NCBI GenBank assembly: GCA_037783415.1
Contig: JAZGTN010000074.1
Location: forward strand, 744,001 to 808,000
DNA: 64,000 nt
From: Leptasterias polaris
Taxonomy: Eukaryota; Echinodermata; Asteroidea; Forcipulatida; Asteriidae
Direction of reading: 5' to 3'
Shown: positions 12,701-22,056 of the stretch, one piece after another
How positions within the stretch are numbered: the first letter of the stretch is position 1
How the letters are laid out: each line of letters starts with the position of its first letter
The notes under the pieces: model-generated
The model's input: only the letters and a program-made list of their open reading frames with translations
Told to the model about the DNA's origin: nothing
The model's database searches: none
Position numbers and translations under genes: made by a program

Positions 12701-15700
12701 GCCACTCCCGCTTCCGTTTTTTTCAGGAACCCGGATGCTAAACACGTTTTTTTACTCGGCACAAAACAGCCATGATACAGTCTTACATTACAATCTAACA
12801 CTTGGATTGGATTGGAACCACTGTGACAGACATTTGTTTCAAATATGGCTTTGCCACAGGAATACCATACTCCAGACGAATGTATGTGTATTGTATTCAC
12901 TTAAGTCGCGTCTGCCACTTTAAGAGTTGCACACGCACATTCCAGTTGTGTTAAAATAAGTTCAGTTGTGATTAGAATCACTATGGAGTTAGTTCCACAT
13001 TTGGAGCAGTAAAGTTTGCACAATTAAATGTTGAGAAACGTACATCTGCATACGGCTGTTTTATTTAGGGATAGGACATAACAGTATGCAATAATTCTAA
13101 CCCTCCATCCTTCCGATGGTTGGAGTGTATGACACAACGAATACCAACACAACTACTTGTTGTATACATGTAGCCCTAGGGGCTCTGTACTCCTTTAAAA
13201 AATTGACATCTTCGATCGAACTAGTGCCCCAGAAAACCATTGTAAGATCTGCCAAATACGCCTACAGCAATTTGCTATAATTTTCCGAGCACCTAGCCAC
13301 GAAAAATGCCCCAAAATTACAAAAAGACCAAACAAAACATATTTGGCGGATCTTACGATGGTTTCCTGGGGGAAAGTACAACCAAAGATGTAAAACCCCC
13401 AGTTAATGGGTCTAGTAATAATAGCCCTGTTGAGCGCAATCGTTGAAGTCGTCCTTTTTAAAAATTTGCGCAAGCTAATTAAAAAAATTGCGTTTTCGCA
13501 ATTTTTGAACTAAAGTCTGCCCACAAAAATAAAAACGGTGCGACTGAGGCACGAAATTGACACGAACTCTGCATTTTGCATGAATAATTCCATTTGGGAA
13601 ACATGACAGCGACGATTGTTGTCATCGTCAAACTAGAAACAAAATTGGGATGCATTTGTCTTTCAAACGAATTGTCAAATTTGTTTTTCTATAGTAACCA
13701 CGATAACCAACCCCCGGGTTTTTTTTAAACTCGTGTATCTCATTTACTATATAAGGCACTATGAGGTGTCATCTCCAGACTAGTAGTTCTAAACTCTTGT
13801 AGCTTCTCAAGTTCATTCAAGAGGACTTAATGTTTACTTACGGTGACGTGTTGTTTGGAAAGACCTAAACCTGCCGCCCAAAACAGCTCTGCCATTACTC
13901 GCTGGGCCGCCAGAAACCGCCAGAGAGTGGCCCCTACTATACATACAATGCTTTTTACATTATAATGTATGCTACAACAGCGACGATGTTTCTCTGTGTG
14001 GTGCACAAACAGTAATTATGAACATGAATGTAATGCTTTACGCACTATAATATGTATTACAACAGCGACAATGCTTACTTTCGCTGGGCTTTCACATGTT
14101 ATCATTGACATCAACATTTTCTAAAGTTTCAAGTCTAAAACATAATGGTTTCCTGTTACACTGGGAAATGGAGATCCCCCCAAGAGGGTTCCACAAAAAA
14201 AGAGCAAAAAGAAGGGAAAGGAAAGAGAGAGGGGAAGGAGAAAAGTCGCAAGGGTCTGTAGTTTTTTGCCCAACGGCATATTTCCATTTGCATATTTGTT
14301 TTTCTTTCTCCCAAAGTTACTCAATTATCTCAATTGTAATTATTTTAACATTTGTCAACGATAACATTCCATCCGAAACCAACGTGACAATTTGTCCATC
14401 GTTCCAGCATTCACTGGTTCCCCTTTCCAAGGGATTGCCGGAGAAGTGTAGTGCACCCGATTTTGAAAAACGCTGGATAGTACTTTTTTTACCCCACAAT
14501 GTTTTTGCATGAAACCTAATACGCACCGACCAGATCCAAACGCATGTCATCAGGTGTTGCTTCCTTTCCACATTTTTTTTAAGTCGGCTATGTGCAGGTA
14601 TTAAAAAGGCCTGCAGTCCTACCCTTTCCAAATTACACGTCAAATTCATGCCCAGGTTAAACTTTTCATTGCATTTTTTAACAGCAATCTGATATACAGT
14701 TGTAGATGATTATTATGCGACGCCACTTTTGCAACACAAAGGATTATCGGTAGGATCTGTGTTTGCCGTCCACTTATTCAAGGTTACGTCCATACTCAGT
14801 CTAATTGATATGTGGGAGTAAAATTGTATTTGAGCCCGTTGATGTTACACACATTTTTCCAGTAAAGCTAAAAGATCGATATAGATCAAAAGTGCTTAAA
14901 AAGTGTGCCTATTTCTCTCTTTTTAGAGGTTTGATTTTTACCCCCAAAACCGCCAAAGCTCACGGGGGCCCCAACGGAGCTTTGCCCTTGGACCCCACAA
15001 GGGGCCATACGCCGGCCCCTGGACCCTTCTGCTCCCATAAGACATAATCCTGGACGCGCAGTTGCTGTCCGTGATGCAAATCTAAAAAGCATGCTGGGAG
15101 TTTGTCATTGTACAATTTGTTTTACAAATGTTTTAAGATTCATCGGTAACAAAGAAGAGACGTTGAAGAATTCAAAAATTCACAGTGACCCCAGTTTTAA
15201 ACATGAATATTGTCCATCGGCAAACGGGGGGAGGAAGGGATGGAGATTGTCGAAGATTAATAGTTTGTGTGTGATTCAAGTAATGAGTATTGTATAAGAT
15301 TTTATGTTGGGCATTTATTAGTGTTTCTCGTTCTTTCTCTCTCTGAACCAAGTCTAAATATTTATACACTGAAGCAAGGAGAGCTTCTAGGCCATTCATT
15401 ACTAGATCCCTCCAGCTCCTACTGCCCCCCCCCCCCCCCCCACACATTTAAAGACGGGTTATTATTGGGGGTTTCGGCCATACACCGAAACCACCTTTGT
15501 TTTCGTCGAGATTGTTTTTCTTTTTTTCTCATACTTCTTTTCTGAAAATTCTCAAAGCATTTACACGTGAAATTTTGTACTCGCTTGATCTCAGAAACTA
15601 GTCTTAAAAGACACAAACAATACATCAAACTTAGATCCAGCAGCAGTTGTTTTGAGTGTTTTTTGTTTCTTTCTTGACGATATTACCAATTTAAAATGTA

Positions 15701-17880
15701 TCTTGAAACAAGCACGATCGCCATGAATGTGTACATTGCACGTAAAACACGCAGTACATAGCATACGGTCTACCCACACACACAGTGCCATTAATTCCAA
15801 CGCATGGCATCGTTCCGACCTTTGGACCTTCCAAGTTCCATTCATGGTTTACCTAACGATGGCAGGATGGTGAACTTGTATAGCGCCCTCTTGCTCGTGA
15901 AGAGTCCTCGGAAGCGTTTGGGGATATGAGAATGTGAAGACAATTAAATACGAAAGCGTTAAGGGGATATTTATAGCGGCTTATCCCCACCTAAATTCAA
16001 CGATTTCTCCAACCACAATTCCTTTCAATGTCTGTGTACGGTGTGGTGTATTTTTTTAAAAATAAATTTAGCGTAGGCTTGGTAGTTTATTACGTAAAAT
16101 TGCACATCGTCTGAACCATAATAAATTATGTCAGAGAGTTATAATCTTTGTACAATCTTGTAACTTACGGCACATGTAACTTTTTATTTTTAAAATGTGA
16201 CCTTCATTCTTGACAATTAAACCGAAACCCCAGTGTTTGTTCGTAACAAACTCATTTCTAGTTATTATTATTATTATTTTATTTGCCATAAAAACAGTAC
16301 ATTACAAAATACAAGACATACCCCAAGATGGGCGAGGAACAGCAAAAGCAAATACTATGGTTCGTAGATCTGTTGCCCCACATCTGGGGTACACAAAAAT
16401 ATAAATAAAGATAATTTTTTTGTACAGAAGGCAATAATATCATTAGGTAAATAAACAATATTAAAGATAAATAACTAAAAATAAATAAATACAATATTGC
16501 ACAAGTTAATGGGCTAAAGCAACAATTAAAGGGACACACCAGTTAACTGTTTACGTAATTTAGTGATGCAGTAGAATCATAGAAAATTATTGCTGTGCAC
16601 TGTAAAACACGCTTCCGTTGCTCGGACTCTCTGAAATAAAATCTTACGTTCAATTTTATTTTTTACTTTTAGGCCAAGTAACAAAAAATTCCAGTTGATC
16701 GTTCCCGCCCGCATCCTTTTTTTTATTTATTTTTTATTTTCGATTTTTCCTGTAAAAAATTAATTTTAAAAAAATTGTTTGTATTTTTAATCCACCCTTG
16801 ACATATATATTTTAATTTTTGATGTAAACTTACCTCATGCAACAAATAGATATAAAGAAAGTTAGCGGTGATTTCAAACTGAAGAATTGGTGGCCTGTTT
16901 GAATTGAAATACTTGGCAGCCATCTTGGGGAAAAAATAAAAAATAAAAAATAAAAAGGCCCTCATCCTCCTCTTTTTGGAAAATCAGGACGATCAACTGG
17001 TATTTTTTTTTATTTGGCCTTTAACAACTTGTATCCATAATTTGAATACGTTGTCAAATACTCATGAATAATCGATAAAAAAATTGAGTTGAATTCGGTG
17101 CAGTATTTAATTTTTATACGGCTGGAAGTAAAACTAACGATCACGAGGGTTATCCAAACCAAAAATGTGGTTCGGATAACCCATGTAACCTTCGTTTTTT
17201 GATGGTTTCTTTTAGGAACTGTTCTTCTCCATTCCTGGAAGACCTTTGGAATCATGTTTTAGTCTTTTTTGTAGCCAAAATTCAAAACAGCCCAAGGAAA
17301 CCGGTGTGTCCCTTAAGACTAAATAAGAGGGAGGGTCACAAAAAATAAACACCCCAGCGGCTAGCCCCATTATTAGTGCCAATACTCTGGACTTCCTCCG
17401 ACACCTCCATGCTCCGATCAGAGTATATTGGCACTATTATGGGGCTACCCAGCGGCCAGCCGGCCATACACAGGTTGACGCCCCTGCTGGACATAGGCCT
17501 ACATACTTCACATTACAATTAATTAATTTAAGGAATCTGAATCTGGATACGACCTAGAATTCTAACTTCTAGGCCTAGTAACTGGGCCGGGCGCTGTGCT
17601 CCGTTTTTCGAAATGTTCGTCGGCCGAAGATTTAAAAATAAAAATAAAAATTAGTATCCAGCGCCCCAGTAACTATCGTCGGTTGATAATGATACATTGC
17701 ATTTGTTTACTTTTCTTCCAATTCATTCAAAGAAATGATCCTCAATCGTCGAAAACTGATAACTGGTGGATATACGTACCGTCTCTTCAGTTCCTTGTCA
17801 TGGGGCTTGATGTATGGATCTAATTTGAACAATGCTTCAGTATCAGGAAGGCCGACAGAATTCGAACCAACGTCAGCCAT
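640..17880 (-). CDS. GBE1: 1,4-alpha-glucan branching enzyme (5' part of gene, six coding exons)
   Basis: Encodes the cytosolic glycogen branching enzyme, which cuts alpha-1,4 glucan chains and rejoins the piece through an alpha-1,6 bond to make glycogen branch points. Six exons read in order on the minus strand: 17780-17880, 9796-9965, 7030-7145, 3392-3554, 2090-2194 and 640-730. All introns are GT-AG and every phase joins cleanly, giving 746 coding bases (about 248 residues, against roughly 700 in animal GBE1). Residues ~45-180 form the CBM48 module ([51 protein letters not shown]). From ~184 the GH13 barrel begins ([36 protein letters not shown]). The catalytic Asp/Glu residues lie in exons beyond the left edge, so the gene is cut by the window, not broken. 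The introns are loaded with repeats. The family call is firm; the exact 5' UTR is not visible. Confidence 0.95.
2090..2194 (-). CDS. GBE1: GBE1 coding exon 5
   Basis: The acceptor TTGACTCAG precedes the exon and the donor GTTTGG follows it (a weaker donor than the others). The 105 bases encode [20 protein letters not shown] and then [14 protein letters not shown]. Animal GBE1 reads RIYESHVGISSHEGKVASY at this point, where the GH13 barrel begins. Phase joins exons 4 and 6 exactly. Confidence 0.93.
2138..2640 (+). other. Plus-strand open frame of unknown origin with a retroposon-like (ATT)n tail
   Basis: An open frame to a stop at 2497 includes [20 protein letters not shown] and a Lys/Val-rich stretch ending EPDWMK, then a possible donor. 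About 100 bases later comes AATAAATATT and an (ATT)n run ending near 2640, like the tails of L2-type elements elsewhere in this window. It lies antisense to GBE1 exon 5 and intron 4. I do not recognise the protein. It may be a retroposed fragment or a chance frame. Confidence 0.3.
3392..3554 (-). CDS. GBE1: GBE1 coding exon 4
   Basis: The acceptor TTGCAAACAG precedes the exon and the donor GTAAAAG follows it. The 163 bases encode [20 protein letters not shown], then a divergent linker ending [10 protein letters not shown]. Animal GBE1 has KSGEILYRISPWAKYV and a similar Lys/Pro linker before the catalytic barrel. The exon ends one base into a Gly codon, completed by exon 5. Confidence 0.92.
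4560..4900 (-). repeat. Dispersed repeat, partner of 13850-14110
   Basis: Read on the minus strand, 4580-4700 gives CTTTACGCACTATAATGTAT, then AAAGCGACAATG and GCTGGGCTTTCAC. Closely related sequence is on the plus strand at 14030-14105. The flanking part at 4805-4900 contains repeated GGGCGGTTT words, as does 13870-13925 in reverse. These are two diverged copies in opposite orientation; no coding content is seen. Confidence 0.5.
5301..6248. repeat. 14-bp minisatellite, about 67 units
   Basis: A tandem array of a 14-base unit GGCAGACTGCGACA and variants, in GBE1 intron 3. Variants occur in blocks: GGGCCA-type units at the left, a long run of GCGACA units, two GGGCCA units near 5690, more GCGACA, a block of five 16-base units with GCAGGACA near 5850-5930, then GGGCAA, GGGCCA and GGGACA blocks. 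Block structure points to amplification of neighbouring variants. Because 14 is not divisible by 3 and the unit has no stop, all three minus-strand frames stay open for hundreds of codons (14-residue repeats such as [14 protein letters not shown]). These are not genes. Related flanks (near 5216-5275 and 6340-6400) suggest the array sits in a larger duplication. Confidence 0.95.
6409..6670. repeat. 45-bp tandem repeat, about 5.8 units
   Basis: The unit starts AACCGGCTTTCCTCA and continues CCACTACTTCTCAAGAG and TGACTTTCAC. The period of 45 keeps one frame open (15-residue repeats [15 protein letters not shown]), giving a spurious 146-codon frame. It lies 160 bases from the 14-bp array, still in GBE1 intron 3. 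Confidence 0.9.
7030..7145 (-). CDS. GBE1: GBE1 coding exon 3
   Basis: The acceptor ATTTTTAG precedes the exon and the donor GTACAG follows it. The 116 bases encode [19 protein letters not shown] and then [20 protein letters not shown]. This matches the CBM48 stretch of GBE1 (GDFNGWNP...YGKWELYIPP). The exon ends on a codon boundary, which matches the phase of exon 4. Confidence 0.92.
7500..9745 (-). mobile_element. Two-unit repeat block with CRE-like and ETS-like words, capped by a hairpin
   Basis: Two related units in GBE1 intron 2: 7500-8030 and 8030-9745. Both carry GATGACGTCATCAT, a shared GGTAACGACC-AAGTTAAGGTC stretch (7706-7730, 9386-9410) and a purine-rich (GAAGAA)n end. Between them a paired word CTTCCGG...CCGGAAG recurs at least four times, each able to form a short hairpin. 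The right end is a perfect 12-bp stem at 9713-9742 (AGGTGTTCGTGC / GCACGAACACCT). On the minus strand this hairpin is followed by ATTGTTTTTTTG, the same layout that opens the units at 49565-56465. I read it as the 5' end of a minus-strand, non-autonomous Helitron/Helentron-like element. A partial copy of the hairpin arm is at 8056-8066. Confidence 0.5.
9796..9965 (-). CDS. GBE1: GBE1 coding exon 2
   Basis: The acceptor ATCACCACAG precedes the exon and the donor GTGAGT follows it. The 170 bases encode [17 protein letters not shown] and then the start of CBM48, with [22 protein letters not shown] and LRGDF. The open frame runs on into both introns, so the ends are set by splice sites and family alignment. 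The last base A joins AT of exon 3 to make the Asn of GDFN. Confidence 0.93.
10762..11415 (+). mobile_element. 5'-truncated L2/CR1-like LINE, 3' end
   Basis: The C-terminal part of a non-LTR reverse transcriptase followed by the element tail. A frameshifted stretch ([21 protein letters not shown] near 10785-10850) leads into an open frame at 10913-11260: [52 protein letters not shown] and [10 protein letters not shown]. This is the standard end of L2-type elements. The tail has AGCGCTTTGTGATG, AATAAATATT and (ATT)n to 11415. It is truncated at its 5' end, frameshifted and inactive. It lies in the GBE1 intron between exons 1 and 2. Confidence 0.85.
11470..11660. repeat. GTCGAGTTGTC-word repeat
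   Basis: The word CGTCGAGTTGTC(T)GA recurs four times here (near 11511, 11561, 11578 and 11597). The complement, GACAACTCGAC, recurs about six times at 45297-45440. Both look like ends of one interspersed family; no reading frame or clear terminal repeat is seen. Confidence 0.45.
11600..11745 (-). pseudogene. Non-LTR reverse transcriptase fragment
   Basis: The minus strand reads [20 protein letters not shown] and then [17 protein letters not shown], matching the VPQG-VLGP-LFLIYINDLP and F-ADD blocks of LINE reverse transcriptase with both boxes altered (FPDD for FADD). It is a short, decayed piece of a jockey/CR1-like element, separate from the L2-like copy next to it on the other strand. 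Confidence 0.6.
12113..12462. mobile_element. MITE with decayed TTAAAGG-type terminal repeats
   Basis: The left end TTAAAGGCAAAGTATACC and the complement of the right end TTAAAGGGTCTGTATAAG share TTAAAGG and GTATAC...TGGT at the same spacing. It is about 350 bases long with no coding frame. It contains ACTTGTGAAAATCTCACTTCG and TCTCAAAATGCTTTATACTA, which resemble a widespread non-autonomous repeat type I recall from echinoderm genomes (from memory, unchecked). Confidence 0.5.
13203..13395. repeat. Imperfect inverted repeat, about 60-base arms
   Basis: The left arm runs ACATCTTCGATCGAACTAGT, CCAGAAAACCAT, GTAAGATCTGCCAAATA. The right arm on the complement runs ACATCTTTGGTTGTACTTTC, CCAGGAAACCAT, CGTAAGATCCGCCAAATA. 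The loop is about 65 bases. It is a small fold-back element in the GBE1 intron. Confidence 0.6.
14380..15060 (+). repeat. Dispersed repeat, diverged copy of 42660-43480
   Basis: Shared landmarks in the same order and strand: GCTTCCTTTCCACATTTTT, AGTCGGCTATG, ATTAAAAAGG-CTGCAG, CTTTCCAAATTACAC, TTTTTTAACAG-AATCTG, GTTTGCCG-CCACTTATTCA, then ACCCCCAAAAC-GCCAAA, GCTTTGCCC-TGGACCC and GCCGGCCCCTGGACCC. The whole segment is conserved between the two sites, so it is one interspersed family. No protein is recognised. Confidence 0.65.
16262..16500 (-). mobile_element. Retroposon 3' end (minus strand)
   Basis: On the minus strand the sequence runs TGTACTGTTTTTATGGCAAA, then TAAAATAATAATAATAATAA. This is a common 3' tail of jockey/CR1-like LINEs in invertebrates. 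There is no recognisable reverse transcriptase upstream; only the tail is supported. Confidence 0.4.
16526..17316. mobile_element. TTAA-bounded fold-back element, 791 bp
   Basis: The left end is TTAAAGGGACACACCAGTT and the complement of the right end is TTAAGGGACACACCGGTTT, so both ends start with TTAA, the piggyBac-type target. A second inverted repeat lies inside: 16670-16740 pairs with 16920-17025 (AGGCCAA...CCAGTTGATCGT). No transposase frame is seen, so it is non-autonomous. It lies in the first GBE1 intron, about 460 bases from exon 1. Confidence 0.65.
17354..17455. repeat. Inverted repeat with about 35-base arms
   Basis: CAGCGGCTAGCCCCATTATT and AGTGCCAATACTCTG on the left pair with CAGAGTATATTGGCACT and ATTATGGGGCTACCC on the right around a ~35-base loop. 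A short fold-back with no coding content, 325 bases inside the first GBE1 intron. Confidence 0.6.
17780..17880 (-). CDS. GBE1: GBE1 coding exon 1 (start codon)
   Basis: The start codon is the complement of 17878-17880 and opens MADVGSN. The exon ends [18 protein letters not shown] plus two bases, followed by the donor GTACGT. Animal GBE1 has LDPYLKPY at the same place, just before the Arg-Arg-Tyr that crosses the exon 1/2 junction. The two leftover bases CG plus the first G of exon 2 make that Arg. Length is 101 bases. The N-terminus is about 20 residues shorter than the human one. The exon is isolated, 7.8 kb from exon 2. Confidence 0.9.
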
Positions 17881-19030
17881 TGTCAAATTGTAACTAAAGT
17901 GCCATTCCCTAGGGTTATAATAGTACTGGTATGAGTCGTAGACTAGGACTGTCCTATGGTAGTAGTACAGACTGATGTAGTTACTGAAATATCAGCTCAT
18001 CATCGAATATGGCCAACTTAAGTCGTCAATTATTGATAAACGGAAATTCTTGATAAACATCAGCGCAGCCTTATCATTTATCAATAAACAATATCATCAA
18101 ACAGAACCAGCATGCAGTTAACAGTTGCTGGAATATCAATGCCGCCCTCTTTCGGCAGTTTATTAAAAAAGTTTCGTTCAAGGTCTCACATTATGTGTGT
18201 GGGACGTATTATTGTGTAATGTTGTGGTGTAATGTTGTGGTGTGATGAGGGGTCTAAAATTTGCAGTTCTTGGGGTTCAGCATTTGTTCAATACTTTCAA
18301 ACAGTACGAAATCTTAGTCTTCCTTTGTTCAACATGGTAATTACTCCAAAAATTAATAACCGCATACAACTTACTTGGTCAAGAGCACTGGAGAGCTCAG
18401 TGTTATTAAAAAAACTTGTTAGAAACGACACCCAATTTTATAAGTAATGCTAATGTAGTTTTACTAGACTAACTTTTCACACAAAAATTTGAATATGGGA
18501 AAGGCCTCAGGTATGAAGCCTTTCTCCAGCATCTGAAAACACACAATTCGATGCAATAAATGTGTTTTTTTCTTTCTTTATTTTCTTGGAACTTGACTGG
18601 AGCCCAAATTTTCACAGGTTTGGTGTTTTTATTGGGATACACCATGGAGGTAGAAAACCTCCCCATGGATATGGATAGACCAAGTGAGAATACCAGACTT
18701 TGACAGTTACCAAAAGTATACCCTGCCTGAATAGGGAGGGTTACGCAAAAGGCTCGAGAGGGGATCAAAGCAAACACCCTGCCCATCAGGCCTGGATCAG
18801 ATTGTTGTTGATAAGGGAGGGGGGGGGGGGGGGGGAGGCACTCCCCACATGTTCCATTGGTTTAGGCCACTGTGACAATGTAGGTCTGGACAATGATGCA
18901 GATGTGTAACTTCATTCCCATGCCCCCGCCCTCTGGATCTGTACATGGCGATGCTGCCCGCCCTGCATAAAGGCCCATGACCCCTAATTTCAGCTCCTAA
19001 TTTCACCCGTTTATTTTTTCAAGAGAAAAT
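17881..19030. other. GBE1 upstream/intergenic sequence
   Basis: Contains the presumed GBE1 promoter side (17881-18180) and then AT-rich sequence. I see no TATA box at a sensible distance, no conserved coding exon and no terminal repeats. A poly-G run is at 18818-18836. Short open frames here have no family features. Confidence 0.5.
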
Positions 19031-19102
19031 AGAATTAGCTGTTGCAAACTGCTTACCAACCAAAAGGACCTGTGGTATAAATGCAAAAAATAAGTTAGTG
19101 GC

Positions 19103-19138
19103 CTGATGTTTCGACCCTAGCAGAGTCTTTCTCAAAGG
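19103..19138 (-). ncRNA. Hammerhead-like motif, PLE terminal repeat (left arm)
   Basis: The minus strand reads TTTGAGAAA, a 6-bp stem GACTCT/AGGGTC with loop GCT, then GAAACATC. Layout matches the hammerhead core (CUGANGA, stem II, GAAA), with substitutions in the first box, so activity is doubtful. Confidence 0.45.
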
Positions 19139-19450
19139 CTAAATGACAACACAACACACATACAAGCAGACAAGTTGCAAGAGTAGTCAAGTGGAAATAC
19201 ATGAATAGAGAGAGTGGAGGGAGAAAAGCAGAAAGCATTCAGAGAAGGCAGGGGGTAGCAGGGATTATGAAGACAAAGGGGGGGGGGTTATGAAGGGAAG
19301 GGGATAGCTTGACCACAAGAAGTTGGGAACACAAAGGACAAAATGGAAGGTTAGAAGAGAGGTAAATAATTAGTTAATACAATGAAGGGCAGACTAATAA
19401 AGTGGATAACTGTGTGGGAAAAGGAGAAGGCAAAAACAAAAGGTTATTAG

Positions 19451-19744
19451 TCATTTCCTTCTTGGATATTCAAACCATGGGGCTGAGTGGTCTTTATGCG
19501 CCTTTATCCAAAGTTTTTCCCTACTCAGACGGACAGTCTCTCTGCAGTTACCTAGTGCCTCAATGCCCTGTAAATTCATGTCAGAAATGGAGTGGTTAGG
19601 AAGGTTGAAGTGGTGTCCTACAGGTGTATCCAGCTTTTGGGTGTTGACTGTGGATCTGTGGCCATAGAAACGCCTCTTGAGTGTAGTTCTTGTTTCACCT
19701 ATATATTGAACACCACAGACTCTGCAAGATATTAGGTAGATTAG
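19451..19744 (-). pseudogene. PLE GIY-YIG endonuclease domain fragment
   Basis: On the minus strand: LIYLISCRVCGVQYIGETRT, then TLKRRFYGHRS, DTPVGHHFNLPNHSISDMNL and a short tail ending EYPRRK and a stop. The pattern YLI-C-x2-C-x3-YIGET-x3-L-x2-R-x3-H is the PLE-type GIY-YIG nuclease with its CxxC insert. The reverse transcriptase that should precede it is missing. The first nine residues of the open frame (positions above 19745) belong to the opposing copy and are not part of the domain. Confidence 0.85.
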
Positions 19745-20106
19745 ACATGAATTTACAGGGCATTGAGGCACTATTAGGCACTAGGTAACTGCAGAGAGAC
19801 TGTCCGTCTGAGTAGGGAAAAACTTTGGATAAGGCACATAAAGACCATTTATTTACCTCTCTTCTAACCTTCCATTTTGTCCTTTGTGTTCCCAACTTCT
19901 TGTGGTCAAGCTATCCCCTTCCCTTCATAACCCCCCCCCCCTTTGTCTTCATAATCCCTGCTTACCCCCTGCCTTCTCTGAATGCTTTCTGCTTTTCTCC
20001 CTCCACTCTCTCTATTCATGTATTTCCACTTGACTACTCTTGCAACTCTTGTCTGCTTGTATGTGTGTTGTGTGTTGTGTGTTGTGTGTTGTGTGTTGTC
20101 ATTTAG

Positions 20107-20141
20107 CCTTTGAGAAAGACTCTGCTAGGGTCGAAATGTCA
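20107..20141 (+). ncRNA. Hammerhead-like motif, PLE terminal repeat (right arm)
   Basis: The plus-strand mirror of 19103-19138: the same stem GACTCT/AGGGTC, but the conserved GAAAC is now GAAAT. It is a decayed copy. Confidence 0.4.
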
Positions 20142-20159
20142 GACCACTAACTTTTTTTT

Positions 20160-22050
20160 ATTTTTTCAAGAAAGAGAGAAAATATATAGAGGAAAACAAA
20201 TAAACCCACAAACAGTTAAAGCTAATCCTGCATAAAAGATAATTAGAAAGGCTGAGAATGCACCAATGGCACCAATCCTGGCTTTTTTCCCAGGGCCCAT
20301 GGTAGGCTTGATCCCAATGGTTGCATCATGGAGGCCCAACTTTTTGCCCATTGCCTCATTGTGTTTTTGGGAGACACCTATTGTCCCTTTGGCTATAGAT
20401 TCTTGGTTGAGTGTGTATACCCAAACCCATCCTTACATGATAGAACACATTCCTGCCATTGATGTTAATTCTACCATTCTCTTTTCTGAAGAATTCCTCT
20501 GTAGGGTAGGCCTACCAACAACAGCCCTGTGGGGTGGTAGCATTGTTTGTGTAAAGTACCCTGTAATTAGGCCCATGTAAGCCCACACAGGGTAGGGCTA
20601 TATATGTACATTGTTTTACATACAAGCACTGTGATGGCAACACCACATTTCTTGACCCCTTGCACAACACAGACACAGCACTTGCCATATTGCGCGTCTA
20701 CAATTTCCACCATTTTGGGAGTCAATTCCTTTGTGTCAGGCCCTACATTTTGGCTCCCAGAATGTTAGACAGTAAAGGTGTGTTTGAGTGTATGCACTGC
20801 ATGTTGTGCAAGGGGTCAATAGATCTAATAATGAATATTCAAGGTACAAGGTTCATTTATTTTCCAGTCTCAAAACAATAAAAGGACAATATATTCATAG
20901 CTGGAGTACTGCAACATGCACATTTTGTATATTATAATCAGCCTTTTAATATTATTTTTTATTTTGTTATCTGTACTTTTATACTTGAATAAAAAATTAA
21001 CGCTTTTGCTATGGAAAACAATCCTTAGGATTTTGTTAGTTTTCAATAAAACAAATGGTTCTTTAATCAAGCGAAGCTAAAATAAAAAATGATGACATGA
21101 TGTTGATTTTGGTTGGATTGATGTATAGCCTGGTTTATATGCCGATTTGACGATCAAAAATGCTATTTTTATGAAGTAGGAAAAGCTATTAGCTTTCATT
21201 TGATACCTTGAACAAATAAAAATCTGTCAATGATTTTGGTGACAATAATTGACTTAACAGCCTTTAAAAGTCTACCTTTGAACTTTCAATTCAAGAATGC
21301 AAAACTTAGCCAAAATAATACTTCCCAAAACCTTGAAGCATTCCTTCAATAATATTTGTAAAGGTCAGAATTCTACCGAGCATGTTTTGGCAACCTGGCC
21401 CAAAACAAGTTTCAGATGTAAAATTAATTTACCAAAACAATTTCTGTGAACAACGTGAAGACTGCAGGTTATTAACCAAAACCAATTCTTGAAAAAGTAC
21501 ATCTCTTAGGTCTAAAAATAGACAGCCTTCATGCTACTATCAAGTAATGGAACTTATTCTTTATAATTGTTCATTTGTTACTTGTATTATCAACAAGATT
21601 ATTTTGACACTTTGTTTGTTTGTTTTTCATTTTTGGGGGTGTGTTTGTCCGTTTGTTTTTCAGTAGAATTAAGTAAAACCAAACCAAACTAACTAAATTA
21701 ATATTGACTACCTAAATATTGATAATTACTCCAACACTAAATCATGAAACAATCAATAAATACAACTATTTCTTTCAAGAGTTAGTTTGCTATCTGTCGT
21801 TTTTACAGTTAGAGATGAATTTTGGGCCATTATAATCACAGCTAATATTTTCTCTGTTTCTCTGTAGACAATTTCTTGTCTCAATTGAAAAGAGCTGACA
21901 AACTGTTTTAAAATTTTTTTTTATGAGAGATCGCCTAACATCACAGGGCCTGGTACGGCCACTTCAAGGCGAGGGCTACACTTAACTGATTTGGGCTATT
22001 GACCGGAATCAACTGTCACCAGGGGCATGTTGCCACCTACTCCTGGGGAT
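20160..22050. other. Intergenic stretch, nothing recognised
   Basis: AT-rich sequence between the PLE pair and the tRNA-like fold-back. Several open frames of 60-100 codons overlap on both strands without motifs, splice context or codon bias. I see no exon of GBE1, PIGV or another family. Confidence 0.5.
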
Positions 22051-22056
22051 GAAACA

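Larger units (their letters stand above)
19040..20158. mobile_element. Penelope-like element: two 3' fragments in inverted head-to-head arrangement
   Basis: A minus-strand copy (about 19745 down to 19040) carries a GIY-YIG nuclease domain, its 3' UTR and a terminal motif. A plus-strand copy (about 19746 to 20158) carries the end of the same ORF and the same 3' region, lacking about 120 bases. Arms match closely over ~300 bases (19091-19372 with 19846-20158) and ~80 bases (19480-19560 with 19770-19850). Each arm ends in a hammerhead-ribozyme-like segment (19103-19138 minus; 20107-20141 plus). GIY-YIG plus hammerhead-bearing terminal repeats in direct or inverted orientation are hallmarks of PLEs. 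Both copies are 5'-truncated and inactive. Confidence 0.8.

Noticed and set aside
20166..20351. Minus-strand 61-codon frame with a hydrophobic stretch
   Set aside because: It looks like a possible membrane protein, but lacks splice context, neighbours or any recognised family.
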